Below are positions 16,049-25,738 of a stretch of 64,000 nt of DNA, piece after piece (the stretch's first letter is position 1; each line of letters starts with the position of its first letter). The translations under genes were made by a program, and so were the position numbers. The stretch is from Cupriavidus pauculus (GTDB taxonomy: Bacteria > Pseudomonadota > Gammaproteobacteria > Burkholderiales > Burkholderiaceae). A model generated the notes under the pieces. It did no database searches. It had not been told where the DNA came from and saw nothing but the letters and a program-made list of their open reading frames with translations. The DNA lies in contig NZ_CP033970.1 of NCBI RefSeq assembly GCF_003854935.1, positions 1,240,001 through 1,304,000 on the forward strand, in the 5' to 3' direction.

Positions 16049-17998
16049 ATGGGCTTGCGGAAAATGGGGATCGGCGCGCGGATGTCGCTGGCGTTCCTGG
16101 CCGTGGTGGTGCTGCTGGCCGTGGTGGCCACGGTGGGGGTCAGGGCGCTGGGCAGCATGAACGACGCGATGCATCTGGCCGTGGAGCAGCGGCTGATGCG
16201 CGTGATGGAACTGAAGGTGGCCAAGGAGCGGGTGCTGACGATCGGCATCCTGGTGCGCGACGCGGCATTGACCGAAGACCCCGCGCTGGCCGAGCAGAAC
16301 GCCGAGAAGGTGAACAAGCTGCGCGGCCAGGTCAGCGCCACGCTGGAAGACCTGGGCAAGGTGATGCGGGCATCGGCCAATCCGGAGTCCGCCGGCAAGC
16401 TGGACGCGCTGACCAAGGCGCGCGCCGACTACAACGGCCAGCTCGACCTCGTGCTGCAGCAACTGCGCAGCGGCGCCTTCGATGGCGCGCGCGCCGGGCT
16501 GGTGGTGACGCTGCCTGCCGCGCAGGCGGCCTATTTCGAACAGCTCGACGGCGTGGCCGAGATGGGCCGCCAGTTGGCGATGGCCGCGGTGGCCGATGCC
16601 ACGCGCCAGTACCAGTTCACGCGCAACGTGCTGATCGGCATGTCGGTGGCGGCGGCCATCATCGCCGCGCTGCTGGGTGTGGCGCTGACGCGGTCGGTCA
16701 CGCGGCCGGCGCATCAGGCGCTGGATGCCGCCGAGGCGCTGGCGCAGGGCCAGCTTGGCCACGCCATCGTCGTGCGTAGCCAGGACGAGATGGGCCGCAT
16801 GCTGGGCGCGCTGGAGCGGGCGTTTGGCCAGCTCGGCGTGCTGGTGCGTGGCATCCAGCAGGCGGCCGGGTCGATCGACACGGCCGCGCGCGAGATTGCC
16901 AGCGGCAATACGGACCTGTCGCAGCGCACCGAGGAGCAGGCGGCGTCGCTGGAACAGACCGCCGCGTCGATGGAGCAACTGACGTCGACCGTGCGCCAGA
17001 ACGCCGAGAATGCCCGCCAGGCCAACCAGCTGGCGGTCAACGCGTCGGACGTGGCCACCGAGGGCGGCCGCGCGGTGCGTAGCGTCGTCGACACGATGGA
17101 CGGTATTTCCAAGTCGTCGGCCCGTGTGTCGGAAATCATCGGCGTGATCGAAGGCATCGCGTTCCAGACCAATATCCTGGCGCTGAACGCGGCGGTGGAA
17201 GCGGCCCGCGCCGGCGAGCATGGCCGCGGCTTCAGCGTAGTGGCGGCGGAAGTGCGCACGCTGGCGCAGCGGTCGTCGTCGGCGGCGAAGGAAATCGGCG
17301 AACTGATCAACGGTTCGGTGCGTCAGGTGCAGGACGGCGCCAGGCAGGTGGAAGTGGCCGGCAAGACGATGGACGACATCGTCAGCGCCGTGCGCCGCGT
17401 GACCGACATCATGGGCGAGATCACGGCGGCCAGCCAGGAGCAGACGGCCGGCATCGAGCAGGTGAGCCTGGCGATTACCCAGATGGAAAGCGTGACGCAG
17501 CAGAACGCCGCGCTGGTGGAGCAGGCCAGCGCCGCCGCCGAAAGCCTGATGCAGCAGGCCGGCAGCCTGGTGACCGAGGTGGCGCGCTTCGACCTGGGCC
17601 AGCACGGCGGCCCGTCGGGCCGTGGCGTGGTGGGCCGGGCCGTGGCCGAGGTGGAAACGATTGCGCCGCGCGCGGTGCGGCAGATCGCCGCCAAGCCCGC
17701 GCCCGCGCTGCCGCGCCCGGCCGCCCGGCCGCAACCGGCGCCGGCCCGTCTGGCGCCGGCCGCCCGGCCGCAGCCGGCAGCCCGCGTGGCCGCCGTGCCG
17801 GCCGCGGCGCGTCCGCCGGTGCAGCGCAAGCCGCAGGCCGATTCGGTGCTGTCGCGTCAGCCGGCCAAGCCGGCCACGCCGCGCGCGCCGGTGTCGCACC
17901 AGCGCAAGGAACCGGTGCTGGGCGCCACGGCGCGCCGCCGCCCGGCTGCCGCGCCGGTGCCCGCCACCGCCGATGCCGGCAACTGGGAAACGTTCTGA
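16049..17998 (+). CDS. Methyl-accepting chemotaxis protein (Tar-type topology, NWETF tail)
   Basis: A 649-residue chemoreceptor. TM1 lies at about residues 11-31, then a helical periplasmic four-helix-bundle sensor (about 32-193), TM2 (194-214), HAMP, and a cytoplasmic coiled coil with the signalling tip [37 protein letters not shown] near residues 365-405. The last ~100 residues are a Pro/Ala/Arg-rich flexible linker ending in NWETF, the pentapeptide tether for CheR/CheB methylation enzymes. Start at 16049 (MGLRK) places TM1 correctly; longer in-frame starts add an implausible leader. The ligand cannot be predicted. Confidence 0.93.
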   Translation: MGLRKMGIGARMSLAFLAVVVLLAVVATVGVRALGSMNDAMHLAVEQRLMRVMELKVAKERVLTIGILVRDAALTEDPALAEQNAEKVNKLRGQVSATLEDLGKVMRASANPESAGKLDALTKARADYNGQLDLVLQQLRSGAFDGARAGLVVTLPAAQAAYFEQLDGVAEMGRQLAMAAVADATRQYQFTRNVLIGMSVAAAIIAALLGVALTRSVTRPAHQALDAAEALAQGQLGHAIVVRSQDEMGRMLGALERAFGQLGVLVRGIQQAAGSIDTAAREIASGNTDLSQRTEEQAASLEQTAASMEQLTSTVRQNAENARQANQLAVNASDVATEGGRAVRSVVDTMDGISKSSARVSEIIGVIEGIAFQTNILALNAAVEAARAGEHGRGFSVVAAEVRTLAQRSSSAAKEIGELINGSVRQVQDGARQVEVAGKTMDDIVSAVRRVTDIMGEITAASQEQTAGIEQVSLAITQMESVTQQNAALVEQASAAAESLMQQAGSLVTEVARFDLGQHGGPSGRGVVGRAVAEVETIAPRAVRQIAAKPAPALPRPAARPQPAPARLAPAARPQPAARVAAVPAAARPPVQRKPQADSVLSRQPAKPATPRAPVSHQRKEPVLGATARRRPAAAPVPATADAGNWETF

Positions 17999-18193
17999 CC
18001 TTGTCCGCGCCGGGCTACCCGGCGGCGGCGCAGCCGCCGGGCCGTGATCCCGCTGTCGCCCCGGCGGGCGGCGCACTGCTGAAAGGGACCGGACAAGCAC
18101 GGTTTTCAGCAGTCGCATAAAATACCGGCTCTCCTTCACCGACAGAAGAGCAGCGGAGCCCGGCCGGGCTTCATCTGCCAGCCGAGCCATTCC

Positions 18194-19747
18194 ATGTCCG
18201 CAGCGCCCGCCTCCAGCCTTACTCCCGACGCACCGCCGCCCGATGTCCCTGTCATGCAGGTGATCTTCGGCCTGATGCTGGCCATCCTGCTCGGCGCGCT
18301 GGAACAGTCGATCGTGGCCGTGGTGCTGCCCGACATCGCGCTGCAGCTGAACGGCTTCGAGGACATGGCGTGGGTGATTTCCGCCTACCTGGTGGCGTCG
18401 ACCGTGGTCACGCCGATCTACGGCAAGCTGTCCGACGTGCTCGGGCGGCGCTCGGTGCTGACGTTCTCGATCGTGCTGTTCCTGCTGGCGTCGGTGGCGT
18501 GCGCGATGGCCACGACCATGCCGATGCTGATTGGCGCCCGCATTCTGCAGGGGCTGGGCGGCGGCGGGCTGATCTCGGTGTCGCAGGCGACCATTGCCGA
18601 CGTGGTGCCGCTGCGCGAGCGCGGCAAGTACCAGGGCTACGTGAGCGGCGTGTGGGCCGTGGCGAGCATGGCCGGCCCGGTGATCGGCGGCTACCTGGCG
18701 CACTTCCTGTCCTGGCGCTGGATTTTCTGGATCAACATTCCGCTGTCGCTGCTGGCGCTGGTCGTGGTGCGGCGCGCGCTGCGCCATCTGCCGGTGAGCG
18801 GCCGCCGCCATCGTATCGACTATCTGGGCGCGCTGCTGTTTGGCGGCGGCCTGTCTGGCGTGCTGGTGTTCCTGACGCGCCTGGGGCAAGGTCATTCGCC
18901 GCTGGAGCCGCAGACGATTGGCCTGCTGGCGGCCGGACTGGTCGGCCTGGCGCTGTTCGTCTGGCAGGAGCGCCGCGCGACCGATCCCGTGATTCCGCTG
19001 GCGATGCTGGGCGTGCCGACCGTGGCCATCTGCTGCCTGACGCTGTTCCTGTGCTTCTTCCAGTTGATCGCGATGTCGGTGCTGCTGCCGCTGCGCTTTC
19101 AGGTGGTGGGCGGCGCGCACGCGGACACGGCAGCGCTGCGGCTGGTGCCGCTGACGCTGGCGATTCCGTTCGGCGCCTATATCTCGGGCCGGCTGATGTC
19201 GTGGAGCGGCCGCTACAAGCCGCTGCAGATGACGGGCTGCCTGGTGGCGCCGGTGGCCATCGTGGCGCTGGCGTTCACGCCGCCGCACGCGGTGCTGCCG
19301 GCGGCGCTGGTCATGATCGTGCTGGGCCTGTCGATCGGATTGCAACTGCCGAGCGGGCTGGTGGCCACGCAGAACTCGGTGCCGCCGCAGCAGGTGGGCA
19401 TCGCCACGGCGCTGACCGCGTTCTCGCGGCTGCTGGGTGGCGCGGTGGGCGTGGCGGTGCTGACGACGGTGCTGATCGCGCTGCTGCGCCATAGCGGCGT
19501 GGCCGTATCGGACCTGAGCGGTGGCGAGGACGTGCTGATGAGCATGTTCCGCCGCGCCATCGCCGCAACGGATCAGGGCGATGCCGCCGCCGTGCGCGTG
19601 GCCGCCGAGCGCGCGTTCCGCGTGCTGTTCCTGCTGAGCGCGGGGGTGTCGCTGATCGCGCCGTTCTTTGTGGCGCGGCTCAAGGAGACGACGCTGCGCG
19701 GCAGCCCTGCCGCGGCGGCCAAGGCGGCTGCCGCGACGGCGGATTGA
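18194..19747 (+). CDS. MFS drug efflux transporter (DHA2/EmrB-type)
   Basis: A 517-residue inner-membrane protein with about 14 hydrophobic helices. The early LGALEQSIVAVVLPDIA, motif A GKLSDVLGRRSVLT and the motif C-like GVWAVASMAGPVIGGYLA define the DHA2 drug:proton antiporter group. No membrane-fusion or outer-membrane partner gene is adjacent, so it probably works alone across the inner membrane. The upstream 195 bp (17999-18193) hold GC-rich inverted repeats and a possible -10 (CATAAAAT) but no gene. Confidence 0.88.
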   Translation: MSAAPASSLTPDAPPPDVPVMQVIFGLMLAILLGALEQSIVAVVLPDIALQLNGFEDMAWVISAYLVASTVVTPIYGKLSDVLGRRSVLTFSIVLFLLASVACAMATTMPMLIGARILQGLGGGGLISVSQATIADVVPLRERGKYQGYVSGVWAVASMAGPVIGGYLAHFLSWRWIFWINIPLSLLALVVVRRALRHLPVSGRRHRIDYLGALLFGGGLSGVLVFLTRLGQGHSPLEPQTIGLLAAGLVGLALFVWQERRATDPVIPLAMLGVPTVAICCLTLFLCFFQLIAMSVLLPLRFQVVGGAHADTAALRLVPLTLAIPFGAYISGRLMSWSGRYKPLQMTGCLVAPVAIVALAFTPPHAVLPAALVMIVLGLSIGLQLPSGLVATQNSVPPQQVGIATALTAFSRLLGGAVGVAVLTTVLIALLRHSGVAVSDLSGGEDVLMSMFRRAIAATDQGDAAAVRVAAERAFRVLFLLSAGVSLIAPFFVARLKETTLRGSPAAAAKAAAATAD

Positions 19748-19751
19748 ACGG

Positions 19752-20690
19752 CTAATCCTGCGGCGGCGCCAGCGCGCGCCGCCGGGCCCTGGCCGCCAGC
19801 CCCGGGCCCAGCGCCCAGCGCAGCGTCGGCGCCAGCCCGCGCATGCCGGCCAGCGCCAGCGAGCGGCGCAGCGACGGCCGGTGCAGCCCCAGCATCTGGC
19901 GCGCCCACGGCGGCAGCAGCGCCACGCCGGCGTCGGCCATCGTCCGCACGGCCGGTATCAGCAGCGGGTTGGCCACCGGCATGGCCATGATCAGCCGCAC
20001 CACTTCGCGCGTACGGTCGGTACTGGCCAGCCCGGCGCGCTGGGCTTCCAGGTAGGCGTCGATCTGCGCACGCGTGCGCGGCACGTCGGGCGCGCCCAGC
20101 AGGGCCGCCACTGTCGCTTCTTCCTGGAAATACCGGTCCTGCTCGGCCAGTGACAGCGGCTTCACGTAGCGCAGGTAGCCGGCCAGGAAGCTCGATACCT
20201 CGGCCACGTGCACCCAGGTCAGCAACTCGGGATCGTCGGCGGCATAGGGCTGGCCGTCCGGCGCGGTGCCGCGGATCGAGGCGTGGATGCGGCGCACGCG
20301 CTCGATCAACTGCATCGCATCGGCACGGCTGCCGTAGGTGGTGCCGGCGATGAACTGCGCGGTGCGGCCCAGCCGGCCCTGCATGTCGGTGCGGAACGAG
20401 GAGTGGTCCCACACGCCGGCCAACGCGCGCGGGTGCAGCGCCTGCAACAGCAGGGCGCTGACGCCGCCCGCCAGCATCGCCGGGAAATCGGCGTGGACGC
20501 GCCAGCAGACGGCGTCCGGGCCGAACAGGCCGGGGTCGCCGGGCGGGTTGTCGTAGTCGAGCGTGAGACCGGAATTGCTGCGGGTGAGCGCGCGGACCTG
20601 CGCGCCGGCATGGCTGCGCAGCCGCTGCAGCAGCAGCCCGCTGGCGGCGCCGGCGGGCGGGCGGTTCGATGGGTCGGGTGTAGCGGCCAA
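19752..20690 (-). CDS. DUF2236/MpaB-type oxygenase-like protein
   Basis: A 312-residue mainly helical protein of the oxygenase MpaB/latex-clearing-protein superfamily (DUF2236). Typical features are FGPDAVCWRVHADFPAMLAGGVSALLLQALHPRALAGVWDHSSFRTD, GRLGRTAQFIAGTTYG and LLTWVHVAEVSSFLAGY, where the His residues are the likely haem/metal ligands of the family. It is read from a TTG codon at 20690 because no ATG exists before the conserved region. The gene ends 4 bp beyond the convergent efflux gene. The substrate is unknown. Confidence 0.8.
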   Translation of the reverse strand: MAATPDPSNRPPAGAASGLLLQRLRSHAGAQVRALTRSNSGLTLDYDNPPGDPGLFGPDAVCWRVHADFPAMLAGGVSALLLQALHPRALAGVWDHSSFRTDMQGRLGRTAQFIAGTTYGSRADAMQLIERVRRIHASIRGTAPDGQPYAADDPELLTWVHVAEVSSFLAGYLRYVKPLSLAEQDRYFQEEATVAALLGAPDVPRTRAQIDAYLEAQRAGLASTDRTREVVRLIMAMPVANPLLIPAVRTMADAGVALLPPWARQMLGLHRPSLRRSLALAGMRGLAPTLRWALGPGLAARARRRALAPPQD

Positions 20691-20757
20691 GGTGACGAGT
20701 CGGGGGCGATGGCGCGATGTACGCCAGCATACACCCCCGGCGCGCGCGGTCGGCGGG

Positions 20758-21795
20758 TCAGTCGTAGCGCAGGTCCGTGGCCTTGCCCCAGAACACGCGG
20801 TAGGCGTAGGCGGTGTAGCCGAGGATCGTCGGCAGCACGATCACCGCGCCGACCAGGATCGCCATCAGCGATTCCGGCGCGCTGGCCGCCTGCCAGATGT
20901 CGATGCGGTCCACCACGAGGTACGGGAACAGGCTGTAGGCCAGCCCGTTGAACGCCAGCAGGAAGATCACGGCCGTGCCCGCGAACGGCACCCAGCACCA
21001 GCGGTCGTTGCCGCCCGCGTGGAGGTTGCGCATGCGCCGCAGGAACCGCTCGATCGCCACGAACAGGCCCATCGTCAGCAGCGGGATCGGCGCCAGCATG
21101 ATGATGTTGGGCAGCGCGAACCATTTGTCGAAGATGCGCGCGCTGACCATCGGCGTGACCACCGAGATGGCCGCCACGCCGGCCGCCGTGAGCCACAGGC
21201 TGCGCCGCGCCCAGTAGATGGCGCGCAGCTGCAGGTTGCCCGTGGTTTTCATGATCAGCCACGTGGCGCCCAGCAGGCAGTAGCCGGCCACCAGGCACAG
21301 GCCGACGGCCACGGCGAACAGCAGGTTGGGCAGGTCGTAGCGGAAGCCGGTGATGTAGAGCCCGAGCATCAGCCCCTGCGAGAAGCTGGCCAGCAGCGAG
21401 CCGGCGTAGAACGCGAAGTTCCACCACGGCTTGTGCGGATCGCGTGCCTTGACGCGGAAGTCGAACGCCACGCCGCGGATGATCAGCCCGGCCAGCATCA
21501 GCGCCACGGGCAGGTACAGGTTGGTCAGGATCACGCCGTGGGCCAGCGGAAAGGCCGTCAGCAGCAGGCCGACGCCCAGCACCAGCCACGTCTCGTTGGC
21601 ATCCCAGAACGGGCCGATCGACGCGATCATGGTGTCCTTGTCGGCATCGTCGGCGCGGCGCAGCAGCACGCCGACGCCCAGGTCGTAGCCGTCCAGGATC
21701 ACGTAGATCAGCATCGACAGCCCCATCAGCGCCAGAAACACCAGCGGCATCCAGCCGGCCGGCTGGCTCAGGTCGTGCATCGTGGCCGGGTTCAT
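20758..21795 (-). CDS. cydB: Cytochrome bd-type (CIO) ubiquinol oxidase subunit II
   Basis: A 345-residue membrane protein with about eight helices: LVFLALMGLSMLIYVILDGYDLGVGVLL at the N-terminus is the CydB signature, then GPFWDANETWLVLGVGLLLTAFP and the C-terminal NGLAYSLFPYLVVDRIDIWQAASAPESL. It pairs with CydA to reduce oxygen to water with quinol electrons. It starts 4 bp inside the end of cydA, so the two are translated together. The CydA sequence places the pair in the cyanide-insensitive CIO branch. Confidence 0.95.
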   Translation of the reverse strand: MNPATMHDLSQPAGWMPLVFLALMGLSMLIYVILDGYDLGVGVLLRRADDADKDTMIASIGPFWDANETWLVLGVGLLLTAFPLAHGVILTNLYLPVALMLAGLIIRGVAFDFRVKARDPHKPWWNFAFYAGSLLASFSQGLMLGLYITGFRYDLPNLLFAVAVGLCLVAGYCLLGATWLIMKTTGNLQLRAIYWARRSLWLTAAGVAAISVVTPMVSARIFDKWFALPNIIMLAPIPLLTMGLFVAIERFLRRMRNLHAGGNDRWCWVPFAGTAVIFLLAFNGLAYSLFPYLVVDRIDIWQAASAPESLMAILVGAVIVLPTILGYTAYAYRVFWGKATDLRYD

Positions 21796-23162
21796 TGCTG
21801 GCTCCTGGGGTGGGCGAGGACGGGTTGCGGGGTGGCGATGGCCGGCCCGGCGCCGGGCTGGCCGGCCTTGCGGGCCAGGTGGAACACCACCGAGATGTAG
21901 GCGACGATCAGCACGAGGTAGAGCGACAGGTACATGGCCAGCGTGCTGCCGATCATCGTGGCGGGCACCTTGGACGCCGCCTGCGCCGTGGTCAGCACGC
22001 CGTAGACCAGATAGGGCTGACGGCCGATCTCGGTGACGTACCAGCCGGCCACCAGGGCGATCCAGCCAGAGAACGTCATCGCCACCAGCACGCGCGCCAG
22101 CCAAGGGGCCGGGGCGACGCGCCGGCGGATCTGCCAGGCGCCCAGCCACGACACGACCAGCATCAGCAGGCCCACGCCCACCATGATCCGGAACGCAAAG
22201 AAGAGCGGGGCCACGGGCGGGTGGCGGTCGGCAAAGGCATCGATGCCCAGGATCTCGCCATCGGCCTTGTGCGTCAGGTAGATCGACGCGAGCTTGGGAA
22301 TGGCGATCTCGAAGTCGTTCTGCCGCGTGGTGGCGTTGGGCAGCCCGAACAGCACGGCCGGCGCGCCTTTCTCCGTCTTCCAGATGCCTTCCATGGCGGC
22401 GATCTTGGCGGGCTGATGGTGCAGCGTGTTCAGGCCGTGCAGGTCGCCGGCGACGATCTGCAGCGGAATCAGCATCGCGGCCAGCATCACGCCGGTGCGC
22501 AGCGAATGCATGACCTCGCGGCTGCGATCATGGCGCAGCCAGCGGTAGGCCGAGATGCCCGCCAGCAGAAAGGCGACGGTCAGGCCAGAGGCCAGCAGCA
22601 TGTGGACCAGCCGGTAAGGGAACGACGGGTTGAAGATGACGGCCAGCCAGCTCACCACGTGGGCGCGGCCGTCGATCATCTCGAAACCGGCGGGCGTCTG
22701 CATCCACGAGTTCAGCGCCAGGATCCAGAACGCCGACAGCGTCGTGCCGCCGGCCACCAGCAGCGTGGCGATGGTGTGCATGCGGTTGCTGACGCGGCGC
22801 ATGCCGAACAGCATGATGCCGAGGAAGGTGGCTTCCAGGAAGAAGGCGGTCAGCACCTCGTACGCCAGCAGCGGGCCGGCGATATTGCCGACGGTCTCCA
22901 TGTAGCCCGGCCAGTTGGTGCCGAACTGGAAGCTCATGGTGATGCCGCTGACCACGCCCAGCGCGAACGTCAGCGCGAAAATCTTGACCCAGACGCGGTA
23001 GGCGTCCATCCAGCTTTCGTCGCCGGTCTTGCCGTAGCGCAGCTTGAAGAACAGCAGCACCCAGGCCAGCGAGATGCTGATGGTCGGAAACAGAATGTGG
23101 AACGTGATATTCGCGGCGAACTGGATGCGGGCCAGTATCACCGGATCGACACTTGCAAACAC
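21792..23162 (-). CDS. cydA: Cytochrome bd-type (CIO) ubiquinol oxidase subunit I
   Basis: A 456-residue membrane protein. RIQFAANITFHILFPTISIS contains the haem-ligand His, and GTNWPGYMETVGNIAGPLLAYEVLTAFFLEATFLG and LHGLNTLHHQPAKIAAMEG (quinol-binding side) are typical. The Q loop is short, as in the cyanide-insensitive CIO (CioA) branch rather than E. coli CydA. It lies 3 bp after the GbsR/MarR regulator stop, forming an operon regulator-cydA-cydB. No cydX-like gene was seen after cydB. Confidence 0.95.
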   Translation of the reverse strand: MFASVDPVILARIQFAANITFHILFPTISISLAWVLLFFKLRYGKTGDESWMDAYRVWVKIFALTFALGVVSGITMSFQFGTNWPGYMETVGNIAGPLLAYEVLTAFFLEATFLGIMLFGMRRVSNRMHTIATLLVAGGTTLSAFWILALNSWMQTPAGFEMIDGRAHVVSWLAVIFNPSFPYRLVHMLLASGLTVAFLLAGISAYRWLRHDRSREVMHSLRTGVMLAAMLIPLQIVAGDLHGLNTLHHQPAKIAAMEGIWKTEKGAPAVLFGLPNATTRQNDFEIAIPKLASIYLTHKADGEILGIDAFADRHPPVAPLFFAFRIMVGVGLLMLVVSWLGAWQIRRRVAPAPWLARVLVAMTFSGWIALVAGWYVTEIGRQPYLVYGVLTTAQAASKVPATMIGSTLAMYLSLYLVLIVAYISVVFHLARKAGQPGAGPAIATPQPVLAHPRSQQ

Positions 23163-23165
23163 GGG

Positions 23166-23828
23166 TTACTCCTTGCGGGGGCGGGCAGGCTTGGCGGGGG
23201 ATTTGCTGCTGGCCGGCGTGACGGTCGACTTGGCGGCCTTGGTGGCCTTGTCGGCGCCTTTCTGCCGGGCGCCGCCGCCCATGCCGATGGCGGTGGTCAG
23301 CCGGTCCTTGACGTCCAGCAACTTGGTGACGCGCGAGCCCAGGCGCATCAGTTTTTCCAGCGTGGCGACGTCGAGCTTCTGCATGTCGCCAAACCACGTG
23401 GTGACCAGCAGGATCAGCCCGTACATCTCTTTCATGCGGGCCTGCGCGTGGCGGTCTTCGTCGGACAGAGGTGTCTCAAGCTGCACTTCACGCAGCATCG
23501 ACAGCGTCGGATCAATCTCGCGCCGGCGCCGCTCCTCGGCCAGCGTGCGAAAGATGGCCCAGACATCATCGGGCGCGGAGAAGTACTCACGCCGGTCCCC
23601 CGGCTGGTGAGACAGCCGCACGAGGTTCCAGGACTCCAGTTCCTTGAGCCCGATGCTGACATTGGAGCGAGAAAAGCCCAACGATTCGGCAATTTCGTCG
23701 GCATTGAGCGGACGCGCCGCCGTGAAAAGCAGGGCGTAGATCTGACCGACCGTTCGGTTGATTCCCCACCGGCTACCCATCTCACCGAAGTGGAGGACAA
23801 ACCGCTGGACCAGGGGCGAGAGCTGCAT
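23166..23828 (-). CDS. GbsR/MarR family transcriptional regulator
   Basis: A 220-residue winged-helix protein. RFVLHFGEMGSRWGINRTVGQIYALLFTAARPLNADEIAESLGFSRSNVSIGLKELESWNLV is the GbsR-type DNA-binding domain, with the recognition helix in FSRSNVSIGLKEL. The last ~45 residues form a Lys/Ala/Pro-rich, probably disordered tail. It is the first gene of the operon with cydAB (3 bp before cydA), so it probably controls the alternative oxidase and itself. The ligand or redox signal is unknown. Confidence 0.85.
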   Translation of the reverse strand: MQLSPLVQRFVLHFGEMGSRWGINRTVGQIYALLFTAARPLNADEIAESLGFSRSNVSIGLKELESWNLVRLSHQPGDRREYFSAPDDVWAIFRTLAEERRRREIDPTLSMLREVQLETPLSDEDRHAQARMKEMYGLILLVTTWFGDMQKLDVATLEKLMRLGSRVTKLLDVKDRLTTAIGMGGGARQKGADKATKAAKSTVTPASSKSPAKPARPRKE

Positions 23829-23833
23829 TGTCT

Positions 23834-23874
23834 GTTTTGAATTTTCAGAAAGTTGTGAAAGTTTAGAACAAAAC
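23834..23874 (-). promoter_or_regulatory. Repeat-rich operator candidate upstream of the regulator-cydAB operon
   Basis: Within 46 bp of the regulator start are two tandem GAAAGTT copies (23848-23854 and 23857-23863, nine-base period), flanked by GTTTTG (23834-23839) and its complement CAAAAC (23869-23874). Such arrangement suits autoregulation by a dimeric MarR-type protein. The core promoter is not resolved. Confidence 0.4.
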
Positions 23875-23879
23875 GTTGC

Positions 23880-24454
23880 AGGACGTGTGCAGGTGTGACG
23901 GGGTGTCGCAGATGGGGTGGGTTACGGGGGGCAGGGTGGGCTGGGGCGGGTGTCACGTCCCAAAGCTAGTGCGATCGCGCTGTGGCGAGGCGAGATAGCG
24001 GACGACGCCCAGGGGTTGCCCAGATGACGGGACGCCGACGGGACGTGCTGGGATGGAATTGCGTCGGCAAAGGGCCGAGTTGCGGCAGGGCGTCGGCAGC
24101 CGGTGTATGCGTTAGAGCGAAGATTTAATGGAGCAGGAGTTCGTCGGCCGCTTCCTGTTGTGTTGGGGTCGCTAGGTATACAGAAAGATTGTCTCTGAAC
24201 GACCCAAAGCGGAAGTTTCCTATTCCTCAAAACGGCCGCTCGGCGACTTCCTAGTCGGCGAACATTCCTGACAGTGGCGCGACGAGGTTGCTGGGTGCAA
24301 GAGCCCAGCATTCTCCCGGCGCGGGATCCGTCAGATCCTGCGCCCCCCCTTTGTAGGGGAAACTCTGGCGCTTCATGAGGCTGCCATCGAGTATTCTCTT
24401 GCGAGCTAGATGTCGCGGCTTAGTCAAGAACAAGCACGTCCTGGAGATCGGCAG
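23880..24454. other. Gene-poor lower-GC spacer at the left edge of an island
   Basis: About 575 bp without a supportable gene. GC content falls through this stretch from the high backbone level toward the low level of the following gene. No tRNA, integrase, terminal repeat or clear promoter was found; a C-run/G-run pair near 24343-24360 could form a small hairpin. Confidence 0.5.
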
Positions 24455-25495
24455 ATGCATTACGAGAAATTCGAAGTGGTTATGGCAGAATTAACCAAGA
24501 AAAGGCGAACTGTTCATTTGCTGCTCGGGAATGGTTTCTCCATGGCATATGACCGAGATATATTCTCGTACAACGCACTCTACGATTTCATTTCAAGTCT
24601 AAATGACCCTATGTTGGCGGGTGTCTTGAAGGCAATGAAGACGAAAAATTTCGAGCTAATGATGGAGCAGCTCGATACGTTTAGTGAACTACTAGATGTT
24701 TTTGGTGCTAACGGCGAGCTGAAAGCGAAGATCCAGTCCGCACATCTGGGGCTGCGCAGAAGCCTGATTGAGGCTATCAAGTCAATGCATCCGGAACATG
24801 TATTTAAGATTCCTCAAGAGCGCAGCCAATGCTGCGCAAGCTTCGTGAGCCGATTTCTAAAATCGGGGGGCTCGATATTTACTTCAAATTACGACCTGCT
24901 TCTTTATTGGGTGCTCATGCGACAGGGGATCCCCAACGCAGTCGATGGCTTTGGGCGTGAACTTCTCAATCCAATCGAGGTTGAGGCAAAGACCGAGGAG
25001 CCAAGCTGGTCTGACCTTCGCTGGGGGCCGAATCGATCGGGCCAGAACATATTCTATGTGCACGGCGCACTTCCTCTTTTCGATACTGGCCTCGACGTAG
25101 AGAAGGAGCAGTACGATCAAGCAGGCTATCTTCTGGAGAAGATCAAGGGACGTATCGAGCGGGACGACTATCCAGTTTTCGTTACGGCTGGGAACGGGCA
25201 AGAAAAACTTGCACAGATACGCTCAAATCCATATTTATCAAATTGTTATGAGAATCTCTGTGGCATCGATGGTTCAGTCGTTAGTTTTGGATTCGGCTTC
25301 GGAGAGTACGATTCGCATATCATAGACGCTTTGAATCGAGCCACCCATTTGCCGGGTAACGCACCGCCAAAACTACGAAGCGTTTATATAGGTGTATTCT
25401 CGGATGCTGACAAACAACGCGCGGCTGAACTCGAAAAGCAATTGCATGCTAAGGTTCATACCTTCGCAGCGCAAACGGCGGTTATCTGGGGCTAA
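24455..25495 (+). CDS. SIR2-like DUF4917 family protein, possible defence effector
   Basis: A 346-residue soluble protein. LLLGNGFSMAYDRDIFSYNALYDF near residue 25, then FTSNYDLLLYW (about 144), YVHGALPLF (about 202) and SFGFGFGEYDSHI (about 278) occur in the same order as the NAD-binding GxG..S, TxNYD, HG and late Gly/Asp motifs of SIR2-fold proteins. The pattern fits the DUF4917 family. SIR2-like domains are NAD-depleting effectors in several phage-defence systems, so a defence role is plausible but unproven. Base composition is near 50% GC against about two-thirds around it, a sign of transfer. ATG at 24455 has GGAG eight bases upstream. No partner gene is evident. Confidence 0.7.
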   Translation: MHYEKFEVVMAELTKKRRTVHLLLGNGFSMAYDRDIFSYNALYDFISSLNDPMLAGVLKAMKTKNFELMMEQLDTFSELLDVFGANGELKAKIQSAHLGLRRSLIEAIKSMHPEHVFKIPQERSQCCASFVSRFLKSGGSIFTSNYDLLLYWVLMRQGIPNAVDGFGRELLNPIEVEAKTEEPSWSDLRWGPNRSGQNIFYVHGALPLFDTGLDVEKEQYDQAGYLLEKIKGRIERDDYPVFVTAGNGQEKLAQIRSNPYLSNCYENLCGIDGSVVSFGFGFGEYDSHIIDALNRATHLPGNAPPKLRSVYIGVFSDADKQRAAELEKQLHAKVHTFAAQTAVIWG

Positions 25496-25738
25496 CTTGG
25501 TGGCCCCGGCTGTCCACTGCGCCATTTTCTTTACGGAATCGAACGCCGCGGTAATACTACTCGACAGCAGTGTCACCCACGCTCCTCGAAAAGGTGATTG
25601 TCGACGATCTACGGCGCACTGTCGAACGTCTCATTGTGGCCGGACGCCGCCTTCAGTCCGTCCGCACCCGAGCTTTCGGAAGTTGAGGCGGGCGACAATC
25701 GAGTGACTGCGGTCGGTGTCTCGGAGCGCCGCCCTGTA

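Noticed and set aside
17999-18193. Terminator after the chemoreceptor gene
   Set aside because: GC-rich inverted repeats are present around 18005-18035, but there is no T-run after them on the plus strand.
23922-24311. 129-codon minus-strand frame in the gene-poor spacer
   Set aside because: No ribosome site, Arg/Pro/Ser-rich composition and no recognisable motif; not supported as a gene.
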